From the NCBI GenBank assembly GCA_910587835.1, contig CAJUNQ010000005.1, forward strand, positions 1 to 64,000: a DNA stretch of 64,000 bases, in the 5' to 3' direction. The DNA is from an uncultured Oscillospiraceae bacterium (GTDB taxonomy: Bacteria; Bacillota; Clostridia; Oscillospirales; Acutalibacteraceae). The position numbers were made by a program, and so were the translations under genes. Below, piece after piece: positions 42,149-51,200 of the stretch. Below the pieces are notes generated by a model, which searched no databases, was not told the origin of the DNA, and was given only the letters and a program-made list of their open reading frames with translations. The first letter of the stretch is position 1. The number at the start of each line of letters is the position of its first letter.

Positions 42149-42889
42149 ATGGAACACTGGGAACCCCTGGGAAGCCGCCTGCGGGTGCTGGTAAGCCCCA
42201 GCCACGGCTTCACCACCGACACCCTGCTGCTGGCCCATTTCTCCCTGCCCCGCCCCGGCGAGCGCTGCGCCGAGCTGGGCTGCGGCTGCGGAGCCATCTC
42301 TCTGCTGTGGTGCGCCCGGGCCCGGCCCGCCCATGTGGCCGCCATTGAGCTGCAGCCCCAGGCGGCGGCGCTGGCGGCGCGCTCTGTCAGAGAGAACGGC
42401 TTGGAGGAGCTGGTCACAGTCACCCAAGGGGACGCCCGGGACTACCGGCAGCTTTTGCCCCACCAGGGTCTGGACCGGATTGCCTGCAACCCGCCCTATT
42501 ACCCTGCCGGGGCAGGCCTGCCCTCTCAGGACCCCAGCCGCCGGACCGCCCGCCACAGTCGGGATCTGACCCTGGAGGACCTGGCCGCCGCTGCCCGGTA
42601 TGGGCTGAAATTCGGGGGGCGGCTGTGCCTTTGCCTGCCGGCCTCCCGGCTGGCGGAGGCCGCTGCCGCTTTAAGCCAGAGGAGCCTGGAGCCCAAACGC
42701 CTGCGGCTGGTGCAGCAGCGGCCGGAGAAGGCCCCCTACCTGTTTCTGCTGGAATGCCGTCTGGGGGGCGGGCCCGGGCTGACAGCGGAGCCCACCCTGT
42801 TTATGCAGGACGGGGAGGGGCATGTCACCCGGGAAATGGGAGAGATATACGGAGATTACACGGAAAATGGAGGGAGCCGGCATGAATAA
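42149..42889 (+). CDS. tRNA1(Val) (adenine(37)-N6)-methyltransferase-like protein (TrmN6/YfiC family)
   Basis: The 246-aa SAM-dependent methyltransferase has the Rossmann motif AELGCGCGAISLLW near residues 41-54 and the N6-adenine motif NPPY at 114-117. The YfiC branch methylates A37 of a tRNA in E. coli; the clostridial relatives' target is assumed by homology. Its 3' end overlaps the rsmI start by 8 nt, the same pairing seen in many Firmicutes. Confidence 0.9.
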   Translation: MEHWEPLGSRLRVLVSPSHGFTTDTLLLAHFSLPRPGERCAELGCGCGAISLLWCARARPAHVAAIELQPQAAALAARSVRENGLEELVTVTQGDARDYRQLLPHQGLDRIACNPPYYPAGAGLPSQDPSRRTARHSRDLTLEDLAAAARYGLKFGGRLCLCLPASRLAEAAAALSQRSLEPKRLRLVQQRPEKAPYLFLLECRLGGGPGLTAEPTLFMQDGEGHVTREMGEIYGDYTENGGSRHE

Positions 42890-43736
42890 CCAGCTGGAAA
42901 AGGGGGCGCTCTATGTGGTAGGCACCCCCATCGGCAATCTGGGCGACTTTTCCCCCCGGGCCGCTGAAACCCTGGCAGGGGCGGACTTTATTGCCGCCGA
43001 GGACACCAGAGTCACCCAAAAGCTTTTGAACCATCTGGGACTTCACAAGCCCCTGCTCAGCTATTTTGAGCACAACAAGCGCAGCCGGGGCGAGGCGATT
43101 CTTCAAAGACTGCGGGAAGGAGAGACCTGCGCCCTGGTGTCCGACGCGGGGATGCCCGCTGTGTCCGACCCAGGGGAGACCCTTATCGCCGCCTGCGCCC
43201 AGGAGGGCCTGCCGGTGTATGTGGTGCCCGGCCCCACAGCCGCCATATCCGCCCTGGCGGTCAGCGGCCTGCCCACCGGCCGGTTTACCTTTGAGGGCTT
43301 TCTCTCCATGAACAAGCGCAGCCGCCGGGAGCGCCTGCGCCAGGTGGAGCATGAGCCCCGGACCATGATTTTTTACGAGGCGCCCCACAAGCTCCGGCGC
43401 ACCCTGGGAGATTTTGAAAAGACCTTTGGCGGAGAGCGGCGGATTGCCCTGGTGCGGGAGCTGACCAAGGTCCATGAGGAGGTATGGCGCACCACCCTGG
43501 CAGAGGCCGCCGCCCACTACCGGGAGCAGGAGGCCCGGGGGGAGTATGTGCTGGTGGTTGCGGGAGCCGAGGCCCCGCCGGTCGAGGAGGACAATACGAT
43601 AGAAGACGCGGTGGAGCTGGCCCGGCAGCGGATGGAGGCAGGGGAGTCCGCCAGCGAGGCGGCAAAGCAGGCGGCAAAGGAGACCGGGGTACGGAAGTCG
43701 GAGATCTACCGGGCCCTGGCAGAAGCGGAAGAATGA
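42882..43736 (+). CDS. rsmI: 16S rRNA (cytidine(1402)-2'-O)-methyltransferase
   Basis: The 284-aa enzyme methylates C1402 in the ribosomal P site. Family motifs: YVVGTPIGNLGDFSPRA (about 10-26), EDTRVTQKLL, VSDAGMPAVSDPG and VVPGPTAAISAL. The ATG at 42882 has GGAGGGAGCC upstream and overlaps the previous gene; the open frame from 42822 is an extension. Its stop overlaps an ATG at 43733. Confidence 0.95.
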   Translation: MNNQLEKGALYVVGTPIGNLGDFSPRAAETLAGADFIAAEDTRVTQKLLNHLGLHKPLLSYFEHNKRSRGEAILQRLREGETCALVSDAGMPAVSDPGETLIAACAQEGLPVYVVPGPTAAISALAVSGLPTGRFTFEGFLSMNKRSRRERLRQVEHEPRTMIFYEAPHKLRRTLGDFEKTFGGERRIALVRELTKVHEEVWRTTLAEAAAHYREQEARGEYVLVVAGAEAPPVEEDNTIEDAVELARQRMEAGESASEAAKQAAKETGVRKSEIYRALAEAEE

Positions 43737-43753
43737 TCAAGGAGGAATCGGAC

Positions 43754-44542
43754 ATGCAGTGGTTTTTTGAGGACGACCATACAGCCCCTGTGTTCACTGC
43801 CCAGCAGCATATTGAGAGCAAGAAAGCGGAAGGAGCCATTCAGGCCCTGCCCCGGCGAGCGGTGGTCTTCTGTTTGGGCCGGGGCCTGCCGGTGCTGGAG
43901 GAACGCTATGAAACCCGGCTGCTGAGCCAACGCCTGCCGGGCTTCATCACCTACAGCCCGGTGTACGCCATAAAAGACCGGGAGGACCTGTGCTTTCTGG
44001 ACGGCGGCAGGGGCGCGCCCCAGGGAGCCTGTACGGTGGAGTCCCTTCATGCTCTGGGGGTAGAGGAGCTGCTGGTAGCAGGCTTGTGCGGGGCCTTTGG
44101 GGAGGAGGCGGATGTGTGCGACGTGCTTCTGCCCTCCCGGCTGCTGGCGGAGGAAGGGGTCTCCTGCCATTACCTGGCAGACCCGGCGTGGGCCGTGCCC
44201 GACCTGCCCTGGGACCTGGAAGGCTTCGGGAGCTTTCTGGCCGGGCGGGGCTTTGCGGTGAAGCCCCTGGACACTGTGACCACCGACGCCCCCTACCGGC
44301 AGACCTATTTTAAAGAGGCCCGCTGGCGGGGGCTGGGCTCTGCCGGGGTGGACATGGAGGCCTCGGCCATGGTAAATGTGTGCAATTATTACAACATGAA
44401 GTGCGCCGTGGCGCTGATGGCCTCAGACAAGCACCCCCTCACCCCCTACAGCCCGGCCTGGGCCTGGGGCAGCACAGACTTTAAAGAGCGGCAGGACAGC
44501 TTCATCACCGCCTGTGTAGACTGGATGCTGCAAACGCCCTGA
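43754..44542 (+). CDS. Nucleoside phosphorylase (PNP/uridine phosphorylase family)
   Basis: The 262-aa protein shows nucleoside phosphorylase features: a phosphate/ribose-binding region around LLVAGLCGAFGEEADVCDV, the GVDMEASAM motif, and CAVALMASDKHP. It would cleave nucleosides by phosphorolysis; base preference is open. The ATG at 43754 is preferred because AAGGAGGA lies 7 nt before it; an ATG at 43733 overlapping the rsmI stop would add 7 residues. Confidence 0.85.
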   Translation: MQWFFEDDHTAPVFTAQQHIESKKAEGAIQALPRRAVVFCLGRGLPVLEERYETRLLSQRLPGFITYSPVYAIKDREDLCFLDGGRGAPQGACTVESLHALGVEELLVAGLCGAFGEEADVCDVLLPSRLLAEEGVSCHYLADPAWAVPDLPWDLEGFGSFLAGRGFAVKPLDTVTTDAPYRQTYFKEARWRGLGSAGVDMEASAMVNVCNYYNMKCAVALMASDKHPLTPYSPAWAWGSTDFKERQDSFITACVDWMLQTP

Positions 44543-45069
44543 GCATGGCGGTCCCCAGGGCCTGTTTGAAAACCGGAGAAATCTTGGTTTTTTGGCCAGG
44601 AACGAGTGCTTCAAAGAAAAAACGCAAGAAGGACTGCCGCATTTCCAGACTTTTTGACGCCGAAACCACCGTTTCTGGTCAAAACAGACCATATTTCGGC
44701 ATTTTCAAGCAGAATCTTAAAGCCTGCCCCTGTAAGCGGAGCGCGGTCAGGCTGTCAACCTTTGCTTGACAGCTTAGCAGCCGCGCCTCTTTGTACCCGC
44801 GCAGGTCAACATTTTTACCCAGAAGCAGCCGGCCGTCTGTCAAAGGAGGCCGGCGTTCTCCTTCCTTTTGCGGACAAGGCTGTGAAGCTTTTCAAAATCT
44901 TGATAATAAAAGGAAAATGTCCGCAAATACTAATGGCCGTAAGCGACGGCGGACCGGAGCGGCAGGGAAAAGCGCAGCCTGGAATGGGAGGCGGACGCGA
45001 GGCCGGAAAAAAGGGCCTGACAGCCCGGACCGTTTATTACTACTATTATGCGTGAAGGGGACGAGAAAT
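44543..45069. other. Long intergenic region holding repeat copy C
   Basis: After the repeat (44556-44718) there is a hairpin (CTGTCAA/TTGACAG near 44752-44772) and a G/A-rich run before spoVT. The spoVT promoter must lie here; no sigma-A promoter is obvious, as expected if a forespore sigma factor is used. No gene is supported. Confidence 0.55.
44556..44718 (-). repeat. Inverted-repeat element, copy C (diverged, inverted)
   Basis: The reverse complement aligns with copy B: a CCAGAA start, the TTTCGGCGTC and CTTGCGTTTTTTCTTTGAAG core, and the terminus TTTTCAAACAGGCCCT. The termini here read AGGGCCTGTTTGAAAA and CATTTTCAAGCAGAATCTTA, so one end has decayed. Confidence 0.75.
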
Positions 45070-45609
45070 ATGAAAGCAACGGGAATTGTTAGGCGCATCG
45101 ACGACCTGGGCCGGGTGGTCATCCCCAAGGAGATCCGGCGGACGCTGAAGATCCGGGAGGGGATGCCCATGGAGATCTTCACCGACGTGTCCGGCGGAGT
45201 CATTCTCAAAAAGTATTCTCCTGTGGGCGAGATGTCCCAGCTGGCCCAGTCCTATGCCGAGACCCTGGTCAACCTCACCGGCTGCGCGGCCGCGGTGTGC
45301 GACACCGAGCAGATCATCGCCGTGGCCGGGCCGGTAAAAAAGGACCTGCTCCATAAGCCTGTTTCGGTGCAGCTGGACGAGCTGGTGCAGGGCAAGCGGT
45401 GGTTCCTCACCAACGGAGAGAACACGGTGCTCGCCGCCCAGAACATGCCCGCGGCGGCCATGGCCGTGTTTCCGGTGGTGTCCTCCGGCGACGCCATGGG
45501 GGCGGTGCTGCTGCTCAAGGGAGAGAAGTCCTCGCCCAAGGTGAGCGGCGAGGCAGCGGAGAGCGTGAAGGCGGCGTCCATGTTCCTCTCCCGGCAGCTG
45601 GAGGCTTAA
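45070..45609 (+). CDS. spoVT: Stage V sporulation protein T
   Basis: The 179-aa transcription regulator has an N-terminal AbrB-type swapped-hairpin DNA-binding domain (MKATGIVRRIDDLGRVVIPK, about 1-50) and a C-terminal GAF-like domain (about 55-178). SpoVT tunes sigma-G genes in the forespore. The start has GAAGGGGACGAGAAAT upstream. It lies between the rsmI block and rimP-nusA. Confidence 0.95.
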   Translation: MKATGIVRRIDDLGRVVIPKEIRRTLKIREGMPMEIFTDVSGGVILKKYSPVGEMSQLAQSYAETLVNLTGCAAAVCDTEQIIAVAGPVKKDLLHKPVSVQLDELVQGKRWFLTNGENTVLAAQNMPAAAMAVFPVVSSGDAMGAVLLLKGEKSSPKVSGEAAESVKAASMFLSRQLEA

Positions 45610-45635
45610 AAAGCCGGGAAAAGCGCAAAAAGCCC

Positions 45636-45664
45636 TTGATTTTCCAGCGCCAGAGTGCTATAAT
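45636..45664 (+). promoter_or_regulatory. Promoter of the rimP-nusA-infB operon
   Basis: TTGATT (45636-45641) and TATAAT (45659-45664) are separated by 17 nt, followed by a leader of about 105 nt. Confidence 0.88.
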
Positions 45665-45694
45665 GTCACTTAGTATGGTAATAGAAGGTAGACT

Positions 45695-45735
45695 GAGAGA
45701 GTGGGGCGACCCGCTCTTTCGTCTTGTTATGACGG
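45695..45735 (+). promoter_or_regulatory. rimP leader hairpin
   Basis: AGAGTGGG and CCCGCTCT pair around a GCGA tetraloop, followed by the T-rich TTCGTCTTGTT. A similar hairpin is common before rimP in Clostridia. It may act as an attenuator through which NusA regulates its own operon; this is inference. Confidence 0.55.
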
Positions 45736-45776
45736 TTGCGGGCCCCGGCGGGGGCATTCGGAAGGGGGAGAAGGGT

Positions 45777-46286
45777 ATGAGCGAGGAGAAAAGGCCAAAG
45801 ACAGGCGTGGCCCCACGGGTGCGGGCGTTGGCAGAGCCCCTGGCGGCGGAGCTGGGTCTGGAGGTTTGGGATGTCCAGTATGGAAAAGAGGGCGCCGAAT
45901 GGGTGCTGAGAATCATTATTGACAAGCCCGGCGGCGTGGGCATTGACGACTGTGTGGACATGACCCACGCGGTGAACCCTGTTCTGGACCAGGAGGACCC
46001 GGTGCCCCAGGAGTATGTATTGGAGGTATCCTCTCCCGGGCCGGACCGGAAGCTGACCCGGCCGGAGCACTATGAGGCCTACATGGGCCAGCCGGTGCGG
46101 GCCAGGCTCATCCGCCCCTTGGAGGACGGGACCAGAGAGCTGGAAGGCCTGCTGCTCCACTATGAGGAGGGCCGGTTGGAGCTGCAGCTGGACGAGGAGA
46201 CCAGCTGCACCCTGGAAAAGAAGGAGCTGGCCTGGCTGTGCGCCATAGACGGCCCCTGGGAGGGACTGGACCAGGAGGAGGGCTGA
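45777..46286 (+). CDS. rimP: Ribosome maturation factor RimP
   Basis: The 169-aa protein assists 30S subunit assembly. It shows the N-terminal alpha-beta domain (VWDVQYGKEGAEWVLRIIID), the VSSPGPDRKL signature and the C-terminal SH3-like barrel. The ATG at 45777 follows GAAGGGGGAGAAGGG. It heads the nusA operon as in most bacteria. Confidence 0.95.
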   Translation: MSEEKRPKTGVAPRVRALAEPLAAELGLEVWDVQYGKEGAEWVLRIIIDKPGGVGIDDCVDMTHAVNPVLDQEDPVPQEYVLEVSSPGPDRKLTRPEHYEAYMGQPVRARLIRPLEDGTRELEGLLLHYEEGRLELQLDEETSCTLEKKELAWLCAIDGPWEGLDQEEG

Positions 46287-46458
46287 CAGCAGGCGGCGCG
46301 CCCCGCTGCAAATTCCCGGGGCTTTGCTTGTACGAAAGACGGACCGGGAGAGCCGCCATTGGGGAGGCCCCCCGGGAAAGCGGCGGGAAGGAGTCAACCG
46401 GAGCAAAAGGAAAACATAAGCATTCATATAGAGAATACAGTAAGGAGTGAGCGGAAAA

Positions 46459-47610
46459 ATGGTACGCAAGAAGAAAAAGGAACCCGAGCAGCAGGGGAAT
46501 GAAGAGCTGTTCCTGGCCCTGGGCCTGCTGGAAAAGGAGCGGGGTATTCCAGTGGACTTTATGCTGGACCGGATCAAAAAGGCCATTGCCAGCGCCTGTA
46601 AAAAGATGTATGACAATGAGGACGTGGAGGTGTCGGTGGACCCGGCTGCCGGAAAGTTTGAGGTATACCTGAACAAGCAGGTGGTAGAGGAAGTGGAGGA
46701 CCCCAACAGGGAGATGCTGCTAGACGCCGCCCGGGAGATTTCCCGCATGGCGGAGGTGGGGGGCACGGTGGGCATTAAGCTGGACACCCGGCAGTTTGGC
46801 CGGGTAGCGGCCCAGACCGCCCGGAACATTATCCGCCAGGGCATCCGGGAGAGCGAGCAGGGCCAGATGCTTCAGGAGTTCCAGGAGAAGCACCAGGAGC
46901 TGGTGACAGCTCTGGTCGAGCGGGTCGACCCCCGTTCCGGGGCCCTGTCCCTGCGCATTGGCAAGGCGGAGGCCGTGCTGCCCAAAAGCGAGCAGATTGC
47001 CGGCGAGGCTGTGCGGGAGGGGGACCACATCAAGGTGTTCGTGGTGGGCATCAAGGAGGAGGAGAAGGGCCCCCGGGTCATTATCTCCCGCACCCGGCCA
47101 GACCTGGTGAAGCGCATGTTCGAGCTGGGCGTGCCGGAGATTTACGACGGCACTGTGGAGATCAAGGCTGTGTCCCGTGAGGCGGGCTCCCGCACCAAGC
47201 TGGCGGTGGTCAGCCGCGACCCGGAGGTAGATGCGGTAGGCGCCTGCATCGGCGCCCGGGGCGACCGGGTCAACCGGATTGTGGAGGAGCTGGGGGGCGA
47301 GAAGATCGACATTATCGAGTACAGCGAGGACCCCCAGAAGTTTATTGCCGCGGCCCTGTCCCCGGCCAATGTGCTCTCTGTCCGGCTGGAAGAGGGAGAG
47401 AAGCAGGAGTGCCGGGTCACTGTGCCGGACAGCCAGCTCTCTCTGGCCATTGGCAACAAGGGCCAGAACGCCCGCCTGGCCGCCAAGCTCACAGGCTGGA
47501 AGATCGATATCCGGCCTGAGAGCGGCTTCTTCGGCGAGGAGGAAGAGGAGAAGGAGGAGGCCGCCCCTCCTGCCGGGACAGAGGAGCCGGCCCCGGAGAC
47601 AGAGGAGTAA
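46459..47610 (+). CDS. nusA: Transcription termination/antitermination factor NusA
   Basis: The 383-aa RNA-polymerase-binding protein has the N-terminal domain (about 10-130), an S1 domain (about 140-205), and two KH domains (about 210-350) with IGARGDRV and IGNKGQNARLAAKL, then a short acidic tail. The ATG at 46459 has AAGGAG 11 nt upstream; a GTG at 46447 overlapping that site is less likely. Repeat copy D begins at its stop codon. Confidence 0.96.
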   Translation: MVRKKKKEPEQQGNEELFLALGLLEKERGIPVDFMLDRIKKAIASACKKMYDNEDVEVSVDPAAGKFEVYLNKQVVEEVEDPNREMLLDAAREISRMAEVGGTVGIKLDTRQFGRVAAQTARNIIRQGIRESEQGQMLQEFQEKHQELVTALVERVDPRSGALSLRIGKAEAVLPKSEQIAGEAVREGDHIKVFVVGIKEEEKGPRVIISRTRPDLVKRMFELGVPEIYDGTVEIKAVSREAGSRTKLAVVSRDPEVDAVGACIGARGDRVNRIVEELGGEKIDIIEYSEDPQKFIAAALSPANVLSVRLEEGEKQECRVTVPDSQLSLAIGNKGQNARLAAKLTGWKIDIRPESGFFGEEEEEKEEAAPPAGTEEPAPETEE

Positions 47611-47773
47611 GAACCTGTATTCACAGGCGTTGAACGCCGGAGGGACGGGTCTTTTGCCGTCCTGCTTCGTTAAAGAATCTTGAAATACGGCAAGTATTCC
47701 TGCGATTTTTTGCCTTGCAGGGCGGCAAAATCCCTCGCCCCTCCGGCATCCTCCGCCTATGAATACAGGTTCT
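47610..47773 (+). repeat. Inverted-repeat element, copy D (variant termini), between nusA and ylxR
   Basis: The 164-bp element is bounded by perfect 14-bp termini, AGAACCTGTATTCA and TGAATACAGGTTCT. A GCCGGAGGGACGGG/CCCTCGCCCCTCCGGC arm and a GGCAAGTATTCCTGCGATTTTTTGCC core match the layout of copies A-C. It begins at the last base of nusA, so it is transcribed within the operon. Confidence 0.85.
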
Positions 47774-47815
47774 AAGCCATTGCTTTCATAACAGCGGGAA
47801 GGGGAGTGGTCATTT

Positions 47816-48115
47816 TTGCGCCAGAGGAAGATTCCCATGAGAATGTGCACCGGCTGCGGGCAGATGAGGCCTAAAAAGGAGCTGGTGCGAATTGTGAAGG
47901 CCCCGGAAAAGCCGGGGGAGGAGGGCAAAACGCCGCCCCCCCAGATCAGCCTGGACCTGACCGGGAAAAGCCCCGGCCGGGGGGCCTATCTCTGCCGGAG
48001 CGCAGACTGCCTGCGCCTGGCCAGAAGGGCCCGGCGGCTGGAACGGGCGTTTTCCTGCAAAATACCGGAAGAGGTCTATGACGCGCTGGAAGGGGAGCTG
48101 ACGGAGAATGAATAA
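47816..48115 (+). CDS. ylxR: YlxR family protein (RNase P modulator RnpM)
   Basis: The 99-aa protein has the family N terminus KIPMRMCTGCGQMRPKKELVRIV and the GRGAYLC segment with paired cysteines. In Bacillus, YlxR binds and modulates RNase P. The start is TTG at 47816, which restores the conserved RQRKIP N terminus and is preceded by AAGGGGAGTGG. It overlaps ylxQ by 8 nt. Confidence 0.93.
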   Translation: MRQRKIPMRMCTGCGQMRPKKELVRIVKAPEKPGEEGKTPPPQISLDLTGKSPGRGAYLCRSADCLRLARRARRLERAFSCKIPEEVYDALEGELTENE

Positions 48116-48467
48116 AACGCTTTCCCTTTTGGGGCTGGCCCGCCGGGCCGGCCGGCTGGAGGCTGGCTTTGACGCCTGCCAAAAGGCAGCCCGCGCCGGC
48201 AAGGCGGCCCTGCTGGCCGCGGCCGGGGATATTTCAGATAAAACCTATAAGAATCTGTGCTACGAGGCGCAGAGGGCCGGCATTCCGGCAGTGCGGCTGA
48301 CAGCCTCCATCCAGGAGCTGGGCCATGCCTGCGGGGTGCGGGCCGGCATTGTGGCTGTCAACGACAAGGGCTTTGCCGGGGCGGTCATCAAGGAATTGGA
48401 GGGGCCGGGAACGCCAGTCCGGCCCACAGACGAGAACGCGCGTAAGAAGGAGGAGGAAACCCTATGA
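48108..48467 (+). CDS. ylxQ: YlxQ-type L7Ae/L30e family ribosomal protein
   Basis: The 119-aa protein has the L7Ae fold signature SLLGLARRAGRLEAGFDACQ and the VRLTASIQELGHACG helix. It is a K-turn RNA-binding protein of the nusA-infB operon. Both ends overlap neighbours (8 nt with ylxR, 4 nt with infB), so translation is coupled. Confidence 0.93.
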   Translation: MNKTLSLLGLARRAGRLEAGFDACQKAARAGKAALLAAAGDISDKTYKNLCYEAQRAGIPAVRLTASIQELGHACGVRAGIVAVNDKGFAGAVIKELEGPGTPVRPTDENARKKEEETL

Positions 48468-50929
48468 TGATAAAATACAGAGTTCGGGAGGTCGCCAAGG
48501 ACCTGGGGATTCAGAACAAGGAGGTCATCGACACTCTGGCCAAGTTCTTCCCAGAGCCGAAGAAGTACATGACGGCCCTGAATGAGAATGAGCTGGACAT
48601 TGTGCTGGAAAGCTTTACCCAGCAGCGGAGCATGGAGAGCTTTGACGCGTTTTTTGCCCAGCGGGACGCTGTGGTGGTGCGCCCCGAGCCTCAGCCTGAG
48701 CCCATGCCTGAGGTCCAGAAGGCCCAGCCGGAGCAGGAGAAGAACGCCGGGCGCAAGCAGCCGGAGGAGGCCAGAACCGGGAGAAAGCCCCAGGAGCAGA
48801 GGCCCGGCCAGAGACAGGACCAGAAGCAGCGGCAGCAGGAGCGTCCCCGGAAAAACGAGACGCGGCCGGCCGGCCAGCCCCAGCCCCCTCAGGCCCAGAA
48901 GCCCCAGCAAAAGCCCGACGAGAAGCCCCAGGCCCAGCGGGAGCCCAAGCAGCCGGTGCGCCGGGTGGTGGATACCCGTTCCAGCAATGTGAACATCGAC
49001 AAATATAACGAGAAGTATACCCAGCTGGCCGACCAGAAGGTGGGCGGCCGCCAGGATAATGTGGTGACCAAGCAGAAGTTCACCAACCGGAACCAGCAGC
49101 GCCGGGGCCAGCAGAGAAGAGGCAAGCGGGAGACCGAGGCCGAGCGTTTGCGCCGCATTGCCCAAGAGCGCAAGGCCAAGCACATCACCATCGAGGTGCC
49201 GGAGGAGATCACGGTGGGCGACTTCGCCCTGCGGCTGAAGGTCTCCGCCCCGGAGGTCATCAAAAAGCTCATGGGCCTGGGGGTGTTTGCCGCCATCAAC
49301 GATGTGATTGACTTTGACACAGCCGTGCTCATTGCCGACGAGTTCCACGCCCGAGTGGAGAAGGAGGTGGTGGTCACCATTGAGGAGCGCATCATTGACG
49401 ACAGCGAGGACGACGAGGCCAATCTGGTCTCCCGGGCCCCGGTGGTGGTGGTCATGGGCCATGTAGACCACGGCAAGACCTCCATCCTGGACGTGATCCG
49501 CAACTCCAATGTCACCGAGGGCGAGGCAGGAGGCATCACCCAGCACATCGGCGCTTACCGGGTAAAGGTGGGCGACCGGGACGTGACCTTTCTGGACACC
49601 CCCGGCCACGCGGCCTTTACCACCATGCGGGCCCGGGGCGCCAAGGTGACGGACATTGCCGTGCTGGTGGTGGCCGCGGACGACGGTATCATGCCCCAGA
49701 CCGTGGAGGCCATCAACCACGCCAGAGCGGCAGGGGTCAGCATTATTGTGGCCATCAACAAAATGGATAAGCTGGGGGCTGACCCTGACCGGGTAAAGCA
49801 GCAGCTCACCGAGTATGAGCTGGTGCCCGAGGAGTGGGGCGGCGACACCCCCTGCATTCCAGTGTCCGCCCACACCAAGGAGGGCATCAACGACCTGTTG
49901 GAGATGATCATTCTCACCGCCGACATGATGGAGCTGAAGGCCAACCCGGACCGTGCCGCCAAGGGCACGGTGATTGAGGCGCGGCTGGACAAGGGCATGG
50001 GCCCTGTGGCCACTGTGCTGGTGCAAAACGGCACCCTGAAGGCCGGGGATATTCTGGTGGCCGGGGCCACTGTGGGCCGGGTGCGGTCCATGATGGACGA
50101 CAAGGGCCGCCGGGTGCAGGAGGCGGGCCCCTCGGTGCCGGTAGAGATCACAGGCCTTGGAGACGTGCCTGTGGGCGGCGATGTTTTCGACGCAGTGTCT
50201 GACGAACGCCTGGCCCGGGAGCTGGTAGAGCAGCGCCTGACCGAGCAGAAGGAGGAGGCCTTCCGGGCCCAGACCCGGGTCACCCTTGACAATCTGTTTG
50301 AGCAGATGAAGGAGGGGGACATGAAGGAGCTGAAAATCATCGTCAAGGCCGACGTGCAGGGCTCGGTGGAGGCAGTGCGCCAGTCTCTGGAAAAGCTCAG
50401 CAACGAGGAGGTCCGGGTGCATATCATCCACGGGGCCGTGGGCGCGGTCAGCGAGAGCGACGTGATGCTGGCCAATGCCTCCAACGCCATTATTGTGGGC
50501 TTCAATGTGCGGCCCGACCCGGTGGCGGAGGAGAACGCTAAGCGGGATGGGGTGGATATGCGGCTGTACCGCATTATATACGACTGCATTGAGGAGATTG
50601 AGAGCGCCATGAAGGGCATGCTGGCTCCCAAGTACCGGGAGGTGGCCCTGGGCCGCGCCGAGTGCCGGGAGACCTACAAGATCAGCAATGTGGGCATTGT
50701 TATCGGCGGCCATGTCACAGCGGGCAAAATCACCCGCAGCGCTCTGGTGCGGGTGGTGCGCGACGGCATTATTGTGGCCGACGACAAAGTTGCCTCCCTG
50801 CGCCGCTTCAAGGACGATGTGAAAGAGGTGGCCGACGGCTACGACTGCGGCATCACCCTGGAGAAGTTTGCCGACATCAAGCAGGGAGACATCCTGGAAG
50901 CCTACGAGATGGAGGAGTACCGGGACTAA
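48464..50929 (+). CDS. infB: Translation initiation factor IF-2
   Basis: The 821-aa GTPase places initiator tRNA on the ribosome. It has the N-terminal helical IF2N domain (1-50), a Lys/Gln/Pro-rich linker (70-170), a second IF2N (about 245-295), G1 GHVDHGKTS (332-340), G3 DTPGH (378-382), G4 NKMD (432-435) and the C-terminal domains II, III and IV. ATG 48464 overlaps ylxQ; a second ATG directly follows. GAGGAGGAAACCCT lies upstream. The toxin gene begins on the next base after its stop. Confidence 0.96.
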   Translation: MMIKYRVREVAKDLGIQNKEVIDTLAKFFPEPKKYMTALNENELDIVLESFTQQRSMESFDAFFAQRDAVVVRPEPQPEPMPEVQKAQPEQEKNAGRKQPEEARTGRKPQEQRPGQRQDQKQRQQERPRKNETRPAGQPQPPQAQKPQQKPDEKPQAQREPKQPVRRVVDTRSSNVNIDKYNEKYTQLADQKVGGRQDNVVTKQKFTNRNQQRRGQQRRGKRETEAERLRRIAQERKAKHITIEVPEEITVGDFALRLKVSAPEVIKKLMGLGVFAAINDVIDFDTAVLIADEFHARVEKEVVVTIEERIIDDSEDDEANLVSRAPVVVVMGHVDHGKTSILDVIRNSNVTEGEAGGITQHIGAYRVKVGDRDVTFLDTPGHAAFTTMRARGAKVTDIAVLVVAADDGIMPQTVEAINHARAAGVSIIVAINKMDKLGADPDRVKQQLTEYELVPEEWGGDTPCIPVSAHTKEGINDLLEMIILTADMMELKANPDRAAKGTVIEARLDKGMGPVATVLVQNGTLKAGDILVAGATVGRVRSMMDDKGRRVQEAGPSVPVEITGLGDVPVGGDVFDAVSDERLARELVEQRLTEQKEEAFRAQTRVTLDNLFEQMKEGDMKELKIIVKADVQGSVEAVRQSLEKLSNEEVRVHIIHGAVGAVSESDVMLANASNAIIVGFNVRPDPVAEENAKRDGVDMRLYRIIYDCIEEIESAMKGMLAPKYREVALGRAECRETYKISNVGIVIGGHVTAGKITRSALVRVVRDGIIVADDKVASLRRFKDDVKEVADGYDCGITLEKFADIKQGDILEAYEMEEYRD

Positions 50930-51184
50930 ATGGAGATCGAGTATACAAAACTGGCGATCAAGGCGATTGGCCGAATGGATAAGCTGCTGAAAAGCAGGAT
51001 CAGCAGAGCGGTCCTGGGTTTGACGGAGACCCCGCCGAAGGGGGACATAAAGCCGTTACAGGGCTTTTCCGATGGCCGCGGCAGACTGCGCGTTGGAAAG
51101 TATAGAGTGGTGTACCGATATGCGGAAGATGGCAAAACCGTTTATATTATGGATATAGACAGCCGTGGAGATATCTATAAGTGA
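50930..51184 (+). CDS. RelE/ParE family toxin
   Basis: The 84-aa protein fits the RelE/ParE toxin fold: EYTKLAIKAIGRMD helix, PPKGDIKPLQG turn, then the RLRVGKYRVVYRYAEDGKTVYIMDID strands and a final Arg-Gly-Asp-x-Tyr. RelE members cleave mRNA on the ribosome; ParE members inhibit gyrase. The start immediately follows the infB stop, so expression is tied to infB. The antitoxin gene is downstream, the reverse of the usual order. Confidence 0.85.
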   Translation: MEIEYTKLAIKAIGRMDKLLKSRISRAVLGLTETPPKGDIKPLQGFSDGRGRLRVGKYRVVYRYAEDGKTVYIMDIDSRGDIYK

Positions 51185-51200
51185 GAAAGGATGTGGTCAT

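Noticed and set aside
44738..44750. 13-bp GGAGCGCGGTCAG shared (inverted) with 33085-33097
   Set aside because: Matches of this length are expected by chance in 64 kb, and the position relative to the repeat elements is not consistent.
48260..50713. 817-aa open frame on the minus strand
   Set aside because: It is the antisense of infB; long antisense frames are expected in GC-rich DNA and its translation shows no family motif.
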